The position numbers were made by a program, and so were the translations under genes. Of a stretch of DNA of 53,812 nucleotides, positions 20,374 to 28,333 are shown piece after piece. This DNA comes from an uncultured Mediterranea sp. (GTDB taxonomy: Bacteria; Bacteroidota; Bacteroidia; Bacteroidales; Bacteroidaceae). The notes beneath the pieces are model-generated. The model had not been told where the DNA came from, did not search any database, and saw only the letters and a program-made list of their open reading frames with translations. Numbering within the stretch: the stretch's first letter is position 1; each line of letters starts with the position of its first letter. The stretch covers positions 1 to 53,812 of the forward strand of contig CALZEQ010000018.1 in NCBI GenBank assembly GCA_945641355.1, given 5' to 3'.

Positions 20374-21397
20374 CGGACACGGAGACGATGCATACACCTA
20401 TTCTACAGCCATCGTTTCGGACTTCAGTTCCAACGTATATAACCGACAGGATTTGAGCGGACTCAAGGCGCATTTGCGCCACAGCATGGAGAGTATCGAA
20501 CACTATCCGGAACCTGCTCCCTACTTGCTGGAGGCACAGTTAGCAACCTATCATCGCCTGCGGTCTACAGAGGTGTGCGTCACCAGCGGAGCAACCGAAG
20601 CCATCTATCTGATTGCCCAGGCCTTCCGAGGCACCCACAGTGCCGTGGTGCAACCCACCTTCAGCGAATACGCCGATGCCTGCCGGATGCATGCACACCC
20701 ACTTACTTCGCTCTATCGCCTGCCCGATGTACACGAGCACTACCAGTTACCTGCCGATGTACGTATGCTCTGGCTTTGCAATCCCAACAATCCTACCGGA
20801 GGAGTCACCGAACACTCGCATCTGCAGGCATTGCTCCAGCAAAATCCGGAGGTGCTGTTTGTGGTAGACCAGTCGTATGAAGCCTTCACCCGCGCCCCGC
20901 TTCTTTCAGCCTCAGAAGGAACCCGCCTGCCTAACCTGCTGTTGCTCCATTCACTGACCAAACGCTATGGCATACCCGGTCTCCGTTTAGGATACGTCAC
21001 CGGCTGTGCCGGACTGCTGCAGCGCCTGCGTTCCCATCGTATTCCCTGGTCGGTCAACAGTCTGGCCATCCAAGGCGGACTCTACCTGACAAGTCACCCC
21101 TCCGAAGCAGACTTTCCGCTGGAAACGTATCTGCAAGAGGCCGAACGGCTACGCAACCGGCTGCTGCAGTTGAAGGTCATCGACGTGTGGGAGACGCAGA
21201 CCCACTTTATGCTCTGCCGTCTGCGCTTCGGTAACGCATCGGCTCTGAAAGAATATCTGGTCCACGCCCATGGCATACTGATTCGCGATGCATCCAACTT
21301 CGAAGGACTAGACGAGCATTTCTTCCGCATAGCCACCCAAAGTCCAGAAGAGAACGACAGACTGGTACAAGGCATTGAAGCATTTATATCCCTATAA
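20366..21397 (+). CDS. cobD: threonine-phosphate decarboxylase / histidinol-P aminotransferase-like
   Basis: A 343-residue fold-type I PLP enzyme. In the Salmonella-type pathway CobD makes (R)-1-amino-2-propanol phosphate for the lower-loop linker. PLP motifs are CNPNNPTGG near residue 135, VVDQSYEAF near 168 and the Schiff-base Lys K199 in HSLTKRYGIPGLRLGY. By sequence alone it resembles HisC. Its position between cobQ and cbiB, with an 8-nt overlap with cobQ, supports the cobalamin role. Confidence 0.83.
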   Translation: MINGHGDDAYTYSTAIVSDFSSNVYNRQDLSGLKAHLRHSMESIEHYPEPAPYLLEAQLATYHRLRSTEVCVTSGATEAIYLIAQAFRGTHSAVVQPTFSEYADACRMHAHPLTSLYRLPDVHEHYQLPADVRMLWLCNPNNPTGGVTEHSHLQALLQQNPEVLFVVDQSYEAFTRAPLLSASEGTRLPNLLLLHSLTKRYGIPGLRLGYVTGCAGLLQRLRSHRIPWSVNSLAIQGGLYLTSHPSEADFPLETYLQEAERLRNRLLQLKVIDVWETQTHFMLCRLRFGNASALKEYLVHAHGILIRDASNFEGLDEHFFRIATQSPEENDRLVQGIEAFISL

Positions 21398-21418
21398 GAT
21401 AAGAAAGGAGAAGATACT

Positions 21419-22327
21419 ATGTTGAATCTGATTGTAGCTTATCTGCTCGACCGAATCTGGGGAGACCCACTTTGGCTTCCTCATCCCGTCGTGGGTTTCG
21501 GACGACTTATTTCGTGGGGAGAACACCGATTGAATCGCGGTAACCATCGCCGCCTCAAAGGCGCCTTTCTGACAGCAACGTTAGTGGCAGGTACCTACCT
21601 GCTGACTTACAGTCTGCTGCTAGGTGCCGGACACATTACCCCCTGGCTGGCTTCTGTAGTCTCCACACTCCTGCTGTTCTACGGTCTGGCCGGCACCACA
21701 CTGATACGCGAGGTACGCGAAGTGTTTCGGGCAGTTGACCGTTCGACCGAGGAGGGCAGGAAACAAGTGGCACGCATTGTAGGACGCGACACCCGTGAAT
21801 TGACCGACCAGGAGATTCGGACAGCTGCTCTGGAGACACTGGCCGAGAACTTGAACGACGGGGTGATTGCCCCTCTCTTCTGGTATGCTCTGTTGGGTGT
21901 GCCCGGCATGATGGCTTACAAGATGGTGAATACACTGGATTCCATGATTGGCTACCGCATCCCCCGTTATCTGCATTTCGGCTGTCCGGCAGCCCGACTG
22001 GATGATCTTGCCGGCTATCTGCCAGCCCGCCTCACCGCTCTGCTGATGATACTGGTAGCCGGTCGCCCCTCGCTGTTGGGCTTCGTCCGCCGGCAAGGAT
22101 GCCGACATGCCAGTCCCAATTCCGGCTACCCGGAAGCCGCTTTGGCCGGCATCCTGAATTGTCGCTTCGGAGGGTCCCATCACTACTTCGGTGTAGAAGT
22201 ATGGAAACCCTTCATCGGCACCAACGACCGTCCGCTGACCACGGCCGACATGGAACGGTCTGTACGCATCAACCGCCTGGCAGAGTTAGCGGCCATCGCC
22301 CTATGCTGCCTCACAACGTTAGGTTGA
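21419..22327 (+). CDS. cbiB: adenosylcobinamide-phosphate synthase
   Basis: A 302-residue membrane protein of the CbiB/CobD family, which joins the aminopropanol (phosphate) linker to adenosylcobyric acid. The start ...LLDRIWGDPLWLPHPVVGFG and the inner segment AENLNDGVIAPLFWYALLGVPG are family signatures. Several hydrophobic helices are visible. Its last 17 bases overlap the end of the convergent cobC gene, so the two cobalamin operons meet tail to tail with no room for a terminator. Confidence 0.92.
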   Translation: MLNLIVAYLLDRIWGDPLWLPHPVVGFGRLISWGEHRLNRGNHRRLKGAFLTATLVAGTYLLTYSLLLGAGHITPWLASVVSTLLLFYGLAGTTLIREVREVFRAVDRSTEEGRKQVARIVGRDTRELTDQEIRTAALETLAENLNDGVIAPLFWYALLGVPGMMAYKMVNTLDSMIGYRIPRYLHFGCPAARLDDLAGYLPARLTALLMILVAGRPSLLGFVRRQGCRHASPNSGYPEAALAGILNCRFGGSHHYFGVEVWKPFIGTNDRPLTTADMERSVRINRLAELAAIALCCLTTLG

Positions 22328-22844
22328 CAATGCCGCCGTAGGGAGTCAGCGCACTGAAAGCCTCTTCGGGACGCAGCACACCGGCATAAATCTGTGCACA
22401 AATCAGCACACCGCCATGTGCAAAACAGGCCACCCGCCGGCAGGTGGAGTGACGCAGTTCATCCAGAAACCGGGCTACCCGTTCATACTGCATGGCGAAA
22501 GATTCCCCTCCGGTAGCAGGCACATGCAGATAGTCGTTGTACCACGCTGCCAGACGGGGATCTCGGATGGCAGCGAACGGTTGCATCTCCCACTCGCCGA
22601 AGTCTATCTCCAACAAGCGTCGGTCAGGCCGTGCCTGCGGGTAGCCGCAATAGGTAGCCAGACGGGTACACCGGCTCAACGGACTGGTATAGACTTGGTC
22701 AAACGGGGCAAACTTCTCCAGTTCCCTGGCCGTCACGGCAGCCTCTTCTTCAAACGTATCGCGCAGCGGCACATCACTCTGCCCATAGCAGGTACCCGGC
22801 TGCACATCTACCGCCGTATGGCGAATCAACGTTATCTCAATCAT
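22311..22844 (-). CDS. cobC: alpha-ribazole phosphatase-like histidine phosphatase
   Basis: A 177-residue member of the histidine phosphatase superfamily. The phosphate-binding His lies in TLIRHTAVDV at residue 8. YTSPLSRCTRLA holds the second conserved Arg, EIDFGEWE the acid residue region, and CFAHGGVL the second catalytic His. Position at the end of a cobUTS operon points to the CobC reaction, dephosphorylation of alpha-ribazole phosphate or of cobalamin phosphate. Confidence 0.86.
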   Translation of the reverse strand: MIEITLIRHTAVDVQPGTCYGQSDVPLRDTFEEEAAVTARELEKFAPFDQVYTSPLSRCTRLATYCGYPQARPDRRLLEIDFGEWEMQPFAAIRDPRLAAWYNDYLHVPATGGESFAMQYERVARFLDELRHSTCRRVACFAHGGVLICAQIYAGVLRPEEAFSALTPYGGIVNLTL

Positions 22845-22869
22845 CGTTCCTTTTGTTCTCCGTTACACA

Positions 22870-23607
22870 TCAGTAATTGATTGCTAAATAAGCTATATAA
22901 AAACTAAGTTCACACAACATGAAAGTGGCTCCGCAGCAATCGCCGGTGTATCCTTGCAGACGACGTTTCATCCAACGGCACAGCAAACCGAAGACGAGGA
23001 GCGGCACCGGCAGGATGTACCAGCAGCGCAAAGGCAGCAACAAAAGAACCGGCACCCATCCGCCCACCAGCGAGACCAGCCACTCGGCGGCGGTCATGCG
23101 GCGATACACTACACGTGCCTTGCTATCCTGCTCCTTACGGGCGTATGGCAGCAGATTGATAATCTGCGACGCACAGCATTTGGCCCATGCATCCCCGCAC
23201 AGCACCATGACACACAACAGACTGACCGGCAGCTGCGCCAACTGCGTCAGCAGGAGGAAGTAGACTACCAGTCCCACTACCCCATAGGTACCGATGTGAG
23301 AGTCTTTCATGATGGCCAGCGTCTGTTCGCGTGTAGTGCCTCCGCCAAATCCGTCGCAGCAGTCGGCCAGTCCATCCTCGTGCAGGCATCCCGTCAGCAA
23401 CAAGCGCGCCACCACCGCTGCCATCCATGCCAACGAGACAGGCAATACCTGTGCTACCAACCATAGCGTAGCCGCCATGACACCTCCCGTCAGCCAGCCT
23501 ACCAACGGCCAGTAGGGCACCACATGCTTGAAGCTATCGGCCGGCACCCGGGATATCCTCCAGAAAGGCAACCGTGTGAAGAAGATACATGCAGCCAGCA
23601 GATTCAT
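22870..23607 (-). CDS. cobS: adenosylcobinamide-GDP ribazoletransferase (cobalamin synthase)
   Basis: An integral membrane enzyme of 245 residues that joins activated cobinamide to alpha-ribazole (phosphate). The segment HEDGLADCCDGFGGG, near residue 80, is the CobS signature, and TRLPF near the N-terminus is also typical. I prefer the ATG at 23607 (MNLLAACIFFTRLPF), which starts 4 nt after the cobT stop. A start at 23643 would overlap cobT by 32 nt and add 12 unconserved residues. Confidence 0.9.
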   Translation of the reverse strand: MNLLAACIFFTRLPFWRISRVPADSFKHVVPYWPLVGWLTGGVMAATLWLVAQVLPVSLAWMAAVVARLLLTGCLHEDGLADCCDGFGGGTTREQTLAIMKDSHIGTYGVVGLVVYFLLLTQLAQLPVSLLCVMVLCGDAWAKCCASQIINLLPYARKEQDSKARVVYRRMTAAEWLVSLVGGWVPVLLLLPLRCWYILPVPLLVFGLLCRWMKRRLQGYTGDCCGATFMLCELSFYIAYLAINY

Positions 23608-23611
23608 ACGG

Positions 23612-24649
23612 TCAGAAATATTTGGTGATGGAGGCGTGCGCAAAGCTATCCATCTCGTTCAGCATACGCACAGCCGATTCCAGAATGGGGTACGCACAAA
23701 TGGCACCCGTCCCTTCGCCCAGCCGCAAGCCCAGATTCAGCAACGGACGGGCACCCAAGGCCTGCAATACCAGGCGATGTCCGCACTCGTCCCCCTGATG
23801 GCCATAGACGGCATAATGCTTTACATCCGGATAAAGGCTTGCAGCCGCCAGCATACAGTTGGTCATGATGAATCCGTCCACCAGTATCAGCACACCCCGT
23901 TCAGCCGCCCGCAGCATGGCACCTACCGCCATCACCATCTCTAGTCCGCCAAAGTAGCGGATGATGTCGCGGGCCGAACCGTCGCCCCGATAGTTGTCCA
24001 ATGCCCGGTGCAGCACATCGTATTTGTGTCGGATGCCCTCTTCATCCAGTCCGCTGCCTGCTCCCACGCACTGCTCCAGCGGGATGTGGGCCAGACAGCT
24101 CATCCAGAGCGACGAGGCCGATGTGTTTCCTATTCCCATCTCACCGAAGCTCAACACGTTGCTTCCTTCGGCGATGCAGCTGTCCGTCACCGCTACTCCG
24201 TGTTCCAGACACAGTTTCATCTCCTCCTCCGTCATGGCCGCCTCGTACAGGAAGTTCCGCGTGCCGCGGCGTACTTTCCGGTTAATGATTCCCTTGTCGT
24301 AGGGCAAATCATAGTCTACCCCTGCATCCACAATTTTCAGTGTGAATCCGTGCTGACGACAGAGGAAGTTCACCCCGGCTCCACCATGCAGGAAGTTACT
24401 GATTTGCTGCCAGGTAATCTCTTTGGGCGAACGGCTCACCCCCTCCTCTACAATCCCGTGGTCGGCTGCAAAAAGTACGTTCTGAGGCCTCCGCAGGCAG
24501 GGTGTCAGCGTCTGTTGCACCCAGCCCACTTGCAGGGCCAGCTCTTCCAGCACGCCCAATGCCCCCTTCGGTTTCGTCAGGTTATCAATCATGTCCGTTA
24601 GCGCATCCTTGATGGCTTCGTCCGGCTTTCTGATATCAAATGTTCTCAT
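23612..24649 (-). CDS. cobT: nicotinate-nucleotide-dimethylbenzimidazole phosphoribosyltransferase
   Basis: A 345-residue enzyme that activates the lower-ligand base to its alpha-ribotide. NKPKGALG-type opening ([15 protein letters not shown]), [27 protein letters not shown] and the C-terminal [15 protein letters not shown], containing the catalytic Glu region, are all present. It is the third gene of the glmS-cobU-cobT-cobS-cobC unit, 29 bp after cobU. The lower-ligand specificity cannot be read from sequence; Bacteroidales often prefer adenine-type bases. Confidence 0.94.
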   Translation of the reverse strand: MRTFDIRKPDEAIKDALTDMIDNLTKPKGALGVLEELALQVGWVQQTLTPCLRRPQNVLFAADHGIVEEGVSRSPKEITWQQISNFLHGGAGVNFLCRQHGFTLKIVDAGVDYDLPYDKGIINRKVRRGTRNFLYEAAMTEEEMKLCLEHGVAVTDSCIAEGSNVLSFGEMGIGNTSASSLWMSCLAHIPLEQCVGAGSGLDEEGIRHKYDVLHRALDNYRGDGSARDIIRYFGGLEMVMAVGAMLRAAERGVLILVDGFIMTNCMLAAASLYPDVKHYAVYGHQGDECGHRLVLQALGARPLLNLGLRLGEGTGAICAYPILESAVRMLNEMDSFAHASITKYF

Positions 24650-24678
24650 TCTTCCGTTGTTGTTTTATGAATTGATGT

Positions 24679-25188
24679 TCACTTCACCTTCATGGGGATG
24701 CCACATACCATCATCACCACCTCATCGGCACGCGAGGCGATGTATTGGTTCATCCACCCTTGCAGGTCGGTAAACTTACGTTGCAGTTCGTTCTCGGACG
24801 TCCCGCCCATACCTATCTCGTTGGTCACGAACAGGAAGGTGGCCTCCTGCTGCGTGAATCGGTCAAACTCCTGCTTCAGCGCCTCCAGCGACCACTCCAC
24901 ATCACCCTGCGTCTGAAAGAAAAAGTTGGTACACCAAAGCGTGACGCAGTCTATCAACACCACCCGTCCTTCTACCCGATGGTGGCTCAGGTATCGCTCC
25001 TCCTCCACGTTCGTCCACTCCGGGCCGCGTGCCTGCTGGTGCCGCACTACCCGCTGACGGAACTCCTCGTCCCATACATGCGCCGTAGCCATGTAGATGG
25101 GATTAGGAGCCAGTTGCAACGCCCTGCGTTCGGCATAGCTGCTTTTTCCCGACCGTGCACCGCCCGTTATCAATATGATTTGTCTCAT
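24679..25188 (-). CDS. cobU: adenosylcobinamide kinase / guanylyltransferase
   Basis: A 169-residue bifunctional enzyme that phosphorylates adenosylcobinamide and then attaches GMP. The P-loop ITGGARSGKSSYAE is at residues 6-19, VLIDCVTLW follows near residue 75, and FVTNEIGMGG near 120; all are CobU marks. It starts 10 nt after the glmS stop, which strongly suggests co-transcription with glmS. Confidence 0.94.
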   Translation of the reverse strand: MRQIILITGGARSGKSSYAERRALQLAPNPIYMATAHVWDEEFRQRVVRHQQARGPEWTNVEEERYLSHHRVEGRVVLIDCVTLWCTNFFFQTQGDVEWSLEALKQEFDRFTQQEATFLFVTNEIGMGGTSENELQRKFTDLQGWMNQYIASRADEVVMMVCGIPMKVK

Positions 25189-25198
25189 TCTTCTCTTC

Positions 25199-27043
25199 TT
25201 ACTCCACAGTCACCGACTTGGCCAGATTGCGCGGCTGGTCTACGTCCATCCCCTTGCAGACGGCTATGTGATAGGCCAGCAGCTGCAGAGGTACCGTCGC
25301 AATCAGCGGATCCAAGCACTCCAACGTCTCGGGCAGTTCGATGCAGGTATCTGCCAGACCGCTCACCACCGTATCACCTTTTGTCACCAAGGCTATCACA
25401 CGCCCCTTGCGGGCTTTAATCTCCTGTATGTTGCTCAGCACCTTCTCATACAATCCGTTGCGCGTAGCTATCACCACCACAGGCATTTCGGCATCTACCA
25501 GTGCGATGGGACCGTGCTTCATCTCTGCAGCCGGATAACCTTCGGCATGGATGTACGAAATCTCCTTCAGTTTCAAGGCTCCCTCCAGCGCCACCGGATA
25601 GCTGTATCCGCGCCCTAGATAGATGAAATTGTGGGCATACGTGAATATCTTCGCCAACTGTGCGATGCGGTCGTTCTGCGCCAGCACCTCCTTCATCTTC
25701 TCGGGGATGCGTCCCAATTCACCGACGATGGTGCGGAAGAGGTCGTCGTCCAGGGTCTTCTTTTCGCGTGCCAGCGTCAGTGCCAACATCGTGAGTACCG
25801 TCACCTGGCCGGTGAAGGCCTTGGTAGAAGCCACACCAATCTCCGGCCCCACATGGATATACGATCCCGTATGTGTGGCACGAGGTATGCTGGAACCGAT
25901 GGCATTGCAGATGCCATAGATGAAGGCTCCCCGGCTCCGGGCCAACTCCACTGCAGCCAAGGTGTCCGCCGTCTCACCGCTCTGCGAAATGGCTATCACC
26001 ACGTCGTTGCTGTCGATGACAGGGTCGCGATAGCGGAACTCGCTGGCATACTCTACCTCTACGGGTATGCGGCAGAAACTCTCTATCAGATGCTTGCCGA
26101 TGAGGGCGGCGTGCCATGACGTACCACATGCTACGATGACGAAACGCTTGGCTGCCAGCAACCGTTCCTTGTAGTCGATGACGGCCGACAGCACCACGCT
26201 GGTACCCTCTACGTTGATGCGCCCGCGCATACAGTCGTGTATGCAGTCAGGCTGCTCAAATATCTCCTTCAACATAAAGTGCGGATAGCCTCCCTTCTCC
26301 AGTTGTCCCAGGTTCATGGCCACCGTCTTCACCTCGTGCGGGCACTCTACATTGTTCAGATTCACCACTTTCAGCTTTTCGCCCCGGCGTATCAGGGCAA
26401 TCTCCTCGTCCTCCAGATAGACCACCTTGTCCGTATACTCCACGATGGGGGTAGCGTCGGAGGCCAGAAAGAATTCGTCATTGCCTATGCCTACCACTAA
26501 CGGACTGCTCTTGCGAGCGGCCACTATCTGCTCCGGATGCTCGCGCTCCAGCACCGCAATGGCATAGGCACCTATCACCTCCTGCAAGGCCAGCTGGACG
26601 GCCGTCAGCAGGTCGATGCCGTTGCTCTGCTGGATATACTCTATCAGCTGCACCAGCACCTCGGTGTCCGTACTGCTTCGGAAGGTATATCCTTTTGCCT
26701 GCAGCTTGGCCTTCAGCACGGCATAGTTCTCGATGATGCCGTTGTGTATCAGAGCCAACCGTTCGGATGACGAATAGTGCGGATGAGCATTCACCGACGA
26801 CGGCTCGCCGTGTGTGGCCCAGCGGGTATGGGCGATGCCCACCCGCCCCGAGGTATCCTTTTGGGCAGCAAAGTGCTCCAGGTCAGACACCTTTCCCTTT
26901 GCCTTGTACACATTCAACTTGCCATCATCGCCTATCAGTGCTACGCCTGCACTGTCGTATCCTCTATATTCCAGCCGTTTCAGTCCCTTCATCAAGATAG
27001 GATAAGCGTTCTGACGTCCTATATACCCTACAATTCCACACAT
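25199..27043 (-). CDS. glmS: glutamine-fructose-6-phosphate aminotransferase
   Basis: A 614-residue enzyme making glucosamine-6-phosphate for cell-wall and LPS amino sugars. Cys2 (MCGIVGYIG) is the glutaminase nucleophile, and RWATHGEPSSVNAHPH is the glutaminase loop. Two SIS sugar-isomerase domains follow (about 290-420 and 460-590), with SQSGETADT and LGRGYSYPVALEGALKLKEISY. The last residues, KSVTVE, match the family tail that closes the active site. No glmS ribozyme or other large leader is visible upstream. It heads an operon otherwise made of cobalamin genes. Confidence 0.96.
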   Translation of the reverse strand: MCGIVGYIGRQNAYPILMKGLKRLEYRGYDSAGVALIGDDGKLNVYKAKGKVSDLEHFAAQKDTSGRVGIAHTRWATHGEPSSVNAHPHYSSSERLALIHNGIIENYAVLKAKLQAKGYTFRSSTDTEVLVQLIEYIQQSNGIDLLTAVQLALQEVIGAYAIAVLEREHPEQIVAARKSSPLVVGIGNDEFFLASDATPIVEYTDKVVYLEDEEIALIRRGEKLKVVNLNNVECPHEVKTVAMNLGQLEKGGYPHFMLKEIFEQPDCIHDCMRGRINVEGTSVVLSAVIDYKERLLAAKRFVIVACGTSWHAALIGKHLIESFCRIPVEVEYASEFRYRDPVIDSNDVVIAISQSGETADTLAAVELARSRGAFIYGICNAIGSSIPRATHTGSYIHVGPEIGVASTKAFTGQVTVLTMLALTLAREKKTLDDDLFRTIVGELGRIPEKMKEVLAQNDRIAQLAKIFTYAHNFIYLGRGYSYPVALEGALKLKEISYIHAEGYPAAEMKHGPIALVDAEMPVVVIATRNGLYEKVLSNIQEIKARKGRVIALVTKGDTVVSGLADTCIELPETLECLDPLIATVPLQLLAYHIAVCKGMDVDQPRNLAKSVTVE

Positions 27044-27071
27044 AATGTTTTGCTCTTAATTGTTTTGAATG

Positions 27072-27100
27072 CAAAAATATAGAAAAAACGGATGCATCAA
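27072..27100 (-). promoter_or_regulatory. promoter of the glmS-cobUTSC operon
   Basis: Read on the minus strand, TTG (27100-27098) and TATTTTTG (27079-27072) are 18 bp apart. Transcription would start near 27065, giving a leader of about 20 nt. Confidence 0.55.
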
Positions 27101-27165
27101 GCACATCTCGTCATTTTTCATCGTTCGTACCCGACATTTTTATTGCAGCCTCCAGATACAGAAAA

Positions 27166-27209
27166 GCGCAAAGTGACAGTGTAACCAATCGTATGCTGTC
27201 GCTTTGCGC
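27166..27209 (-). terminator. terminator of the beta-barrel gene
   Basis: GCGCAAAGTGACAG (27166-27179) pairs fully, with one G-U pair, with CTGTCGCTTTGCGC (27196-27209). On the minus strand a TTTTC tail follows. It lies between the end of the 27256 gene and the glmS promoter and insulates the two. Confidence 0.7.
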
Positions 27210-27255
27210 CTTTCCGCATCTGTCAGGGAGCGGTTTCCCGCCCCGGCATGTCGTC

Positions 27256-27735
27256 TCAGAAATAGAATCCGAAGCCTACCTTCAAGCCGAAACGCGAACC
27301 TTCGCCATCTACATTCCAATAGACAGCAGGCTCCAACGTGATGGTACGGCTCAGGAAATAGGCATAACCGGCTTCCAAACCAAAGGAGCAACGGGTATCA
27401 TCCCAATCACCCAAATCCCAACGGTTGACATTGACATTGGCACCCAGATAGATACCCACCTGGTCGAAATAGTAGCGTCCGCCCACACCCAGCGTGTAGA
27501 CATCTGCATTGTTTTGATTCCAAGCCGCTCCAGCCTGTACCAGCAAGGCTACATTATCCAACAGGAAGGCTCCGCCCTTGGCCTCCAATCCGAAGGAGGT
27601 CTGATCCAACTCCGTGTCGTGTACCAGGTTGAGTCCCGTCAGCGATGGGCTAACAAACCATTTTCCTTTTTCAAACTGTGCCTGAGCTGCCACTGTGGCA
27701 ACCAACAAGCAAACGAACAGTGCAAGTTTCTTCAT
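27256..27735 (-). CDS. small outer-membrane beta-barrel protein
   Basis: A 159-residue exported protein with a signal peptide (MKKLALFVCLLVATVAAQAQ). About eight amphipathic strands follow, rich in Gly/Tyr/Phe (for example VGGRYYFDQVGIYLGANV). It ends VGFGFYF, with the terminal Phe recognised by the barrel assembly machinery. The size suits an eight-stranded porin-like or OmpX/OmpW-like barrel. No function can be assigned. A good promoter lies about 100 bp upstream and three spaced dyads lie further upstream, so it may be regulated. Confidence 0.78.
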   Translation of the reverse strand: MKKLALFVCLLVATVAAQAQFEKGKWFVSPSLTGLNLVHDTELDQTSFGLEAKGGAFLLDNVALLVQAGAAWNQNNADVYTLGVGGRYYFDQVGIYLGANVNVNRWDLGDWDDTRCSFGLEAGYAYFLSRTITLEPAVYWNVDGEGSRFGLKVGFGFYF

Positions 27736-27836
27736 CTTGATTTAGTTTTTTAATGGTTCCTGTTTCGCAGCGTCTTTGGGCATTTGTACCAACCGGCAGA
27801 ACCCGCGAAACGTAGTGAATGATTATCTATCGTCTG

Positions 27837-27866
27837 CAAAGGTATGATTTCGCTGTGAACTACCAA
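27837..27866 (-). promoter_or_regulatory. promoter of the beta-barrel gene
   Basis: On the minus strand, TTG (27866-27864) and TACCTTTG (27844-27837) are separated by exactly 19 bp. The predicted start near 27830 gives a 5' leader of about 95 nt. Confidence 0.65.
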
Positions 27867-27984
27867 GCATTTTGCCGAAAAAAATGCCGAGATACCCGCC
27901 AATCGTTCATTCAATTCGGATTTAATTTGGTAAAACATCAATACATTTCATACCTAAAAAAGGAGGTTCCCAGAGGCAGCTACA

Positions 27985-28045
27985 TTCAGGATACGACTGA
28001 ATGTGTTTCAGAACACAACTGAATGCATTTCAGGATACAACTGAA
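27985..28045. repeat. three TTCAG-N7-CTGAA dyads with 22-bp period
   Basis: Dyads begin at 27985, 28007 and 28029. Each is a 17-bp inverted repeat, TTCAG-7 bp-CTGAA, separated by 5-bp linkers. The 7-bp spacers are GATACGA, AACACAA and GATACAA. The period of 22 bp is about two helical turns, so sites would lie on one DNA face. The array is 120-180 bp upstream of the beta-barrel promoter and just after the small gene ending at 28121. It looks like an operator array for a dimeric regulator; the regulator is unknown. Confidence 0.6.
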
Positions 28046-28120
28046 TACGAGGCCTATATTTTACTATAAATCAAATAGTTACAAACTCACCTTTTTGAAT
28101 CAAGCCAATTTCTCCCGATT

Positions 28121-28333
28121 TTAATCTTTCTTTACATTATTCTTCTCATTCAACAACTCCCGTTTGCGCAACACCCACCAGAGCAACAGCACCACGAAAT
28201 AGGAGGCAGCTGCCGTGAGCCACTTCTGCTGCAAATCCAGCTCCACATTGCGCGGCAGGAAATAGAGAGCCATCACCGTGACATAGAGAAGCAGGAAAAG
28301 GCAGAGGGAGGTTGATTTCCGGCGTCGTCTCAT
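28121..28333 (-). CDS. 70-residue two-helix membrane protein, CstA partner
   Basis: The product has a basic start (MRRRRKSTS), two hydrophobic helices (LCLFLLLYVTVMALYFL and WLTAAASYFVVLLLWWVL) and a charged tail. Its ATG overlaps the cstA stop by 4 nt, so it is translationally coupled to the transporter. I do not recognise the family. By context it could be an accessory subunit, as small proteins accompany CstA-type transporters in other bacteria. Confidence 0.65.
   Translation of the reverse strand: MRRRRKSTSLCLFLLLYVTVMALYFLPRNVELDLQQKWLTAAASYFVVLLLWWVLRKRELLNEKNNVKKD

Larger units (their letters stand above)
27736..28120. other. 385-bp intergenic region upstream of the beta-barrel gene
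   Basis: No gene is seen. It contains the minus-strand promoter at 27837-27866 and the three-unit dyad array at 27985-28045. The rest is AT-rich without clear structure. Confidence 0.6.

Noticed and set aside
27985..28045. CRISPR-like array
   Set aside because: The three units have 5-bp linkers and 7-bp centres, far too short for spacers, and no cas genes are near.
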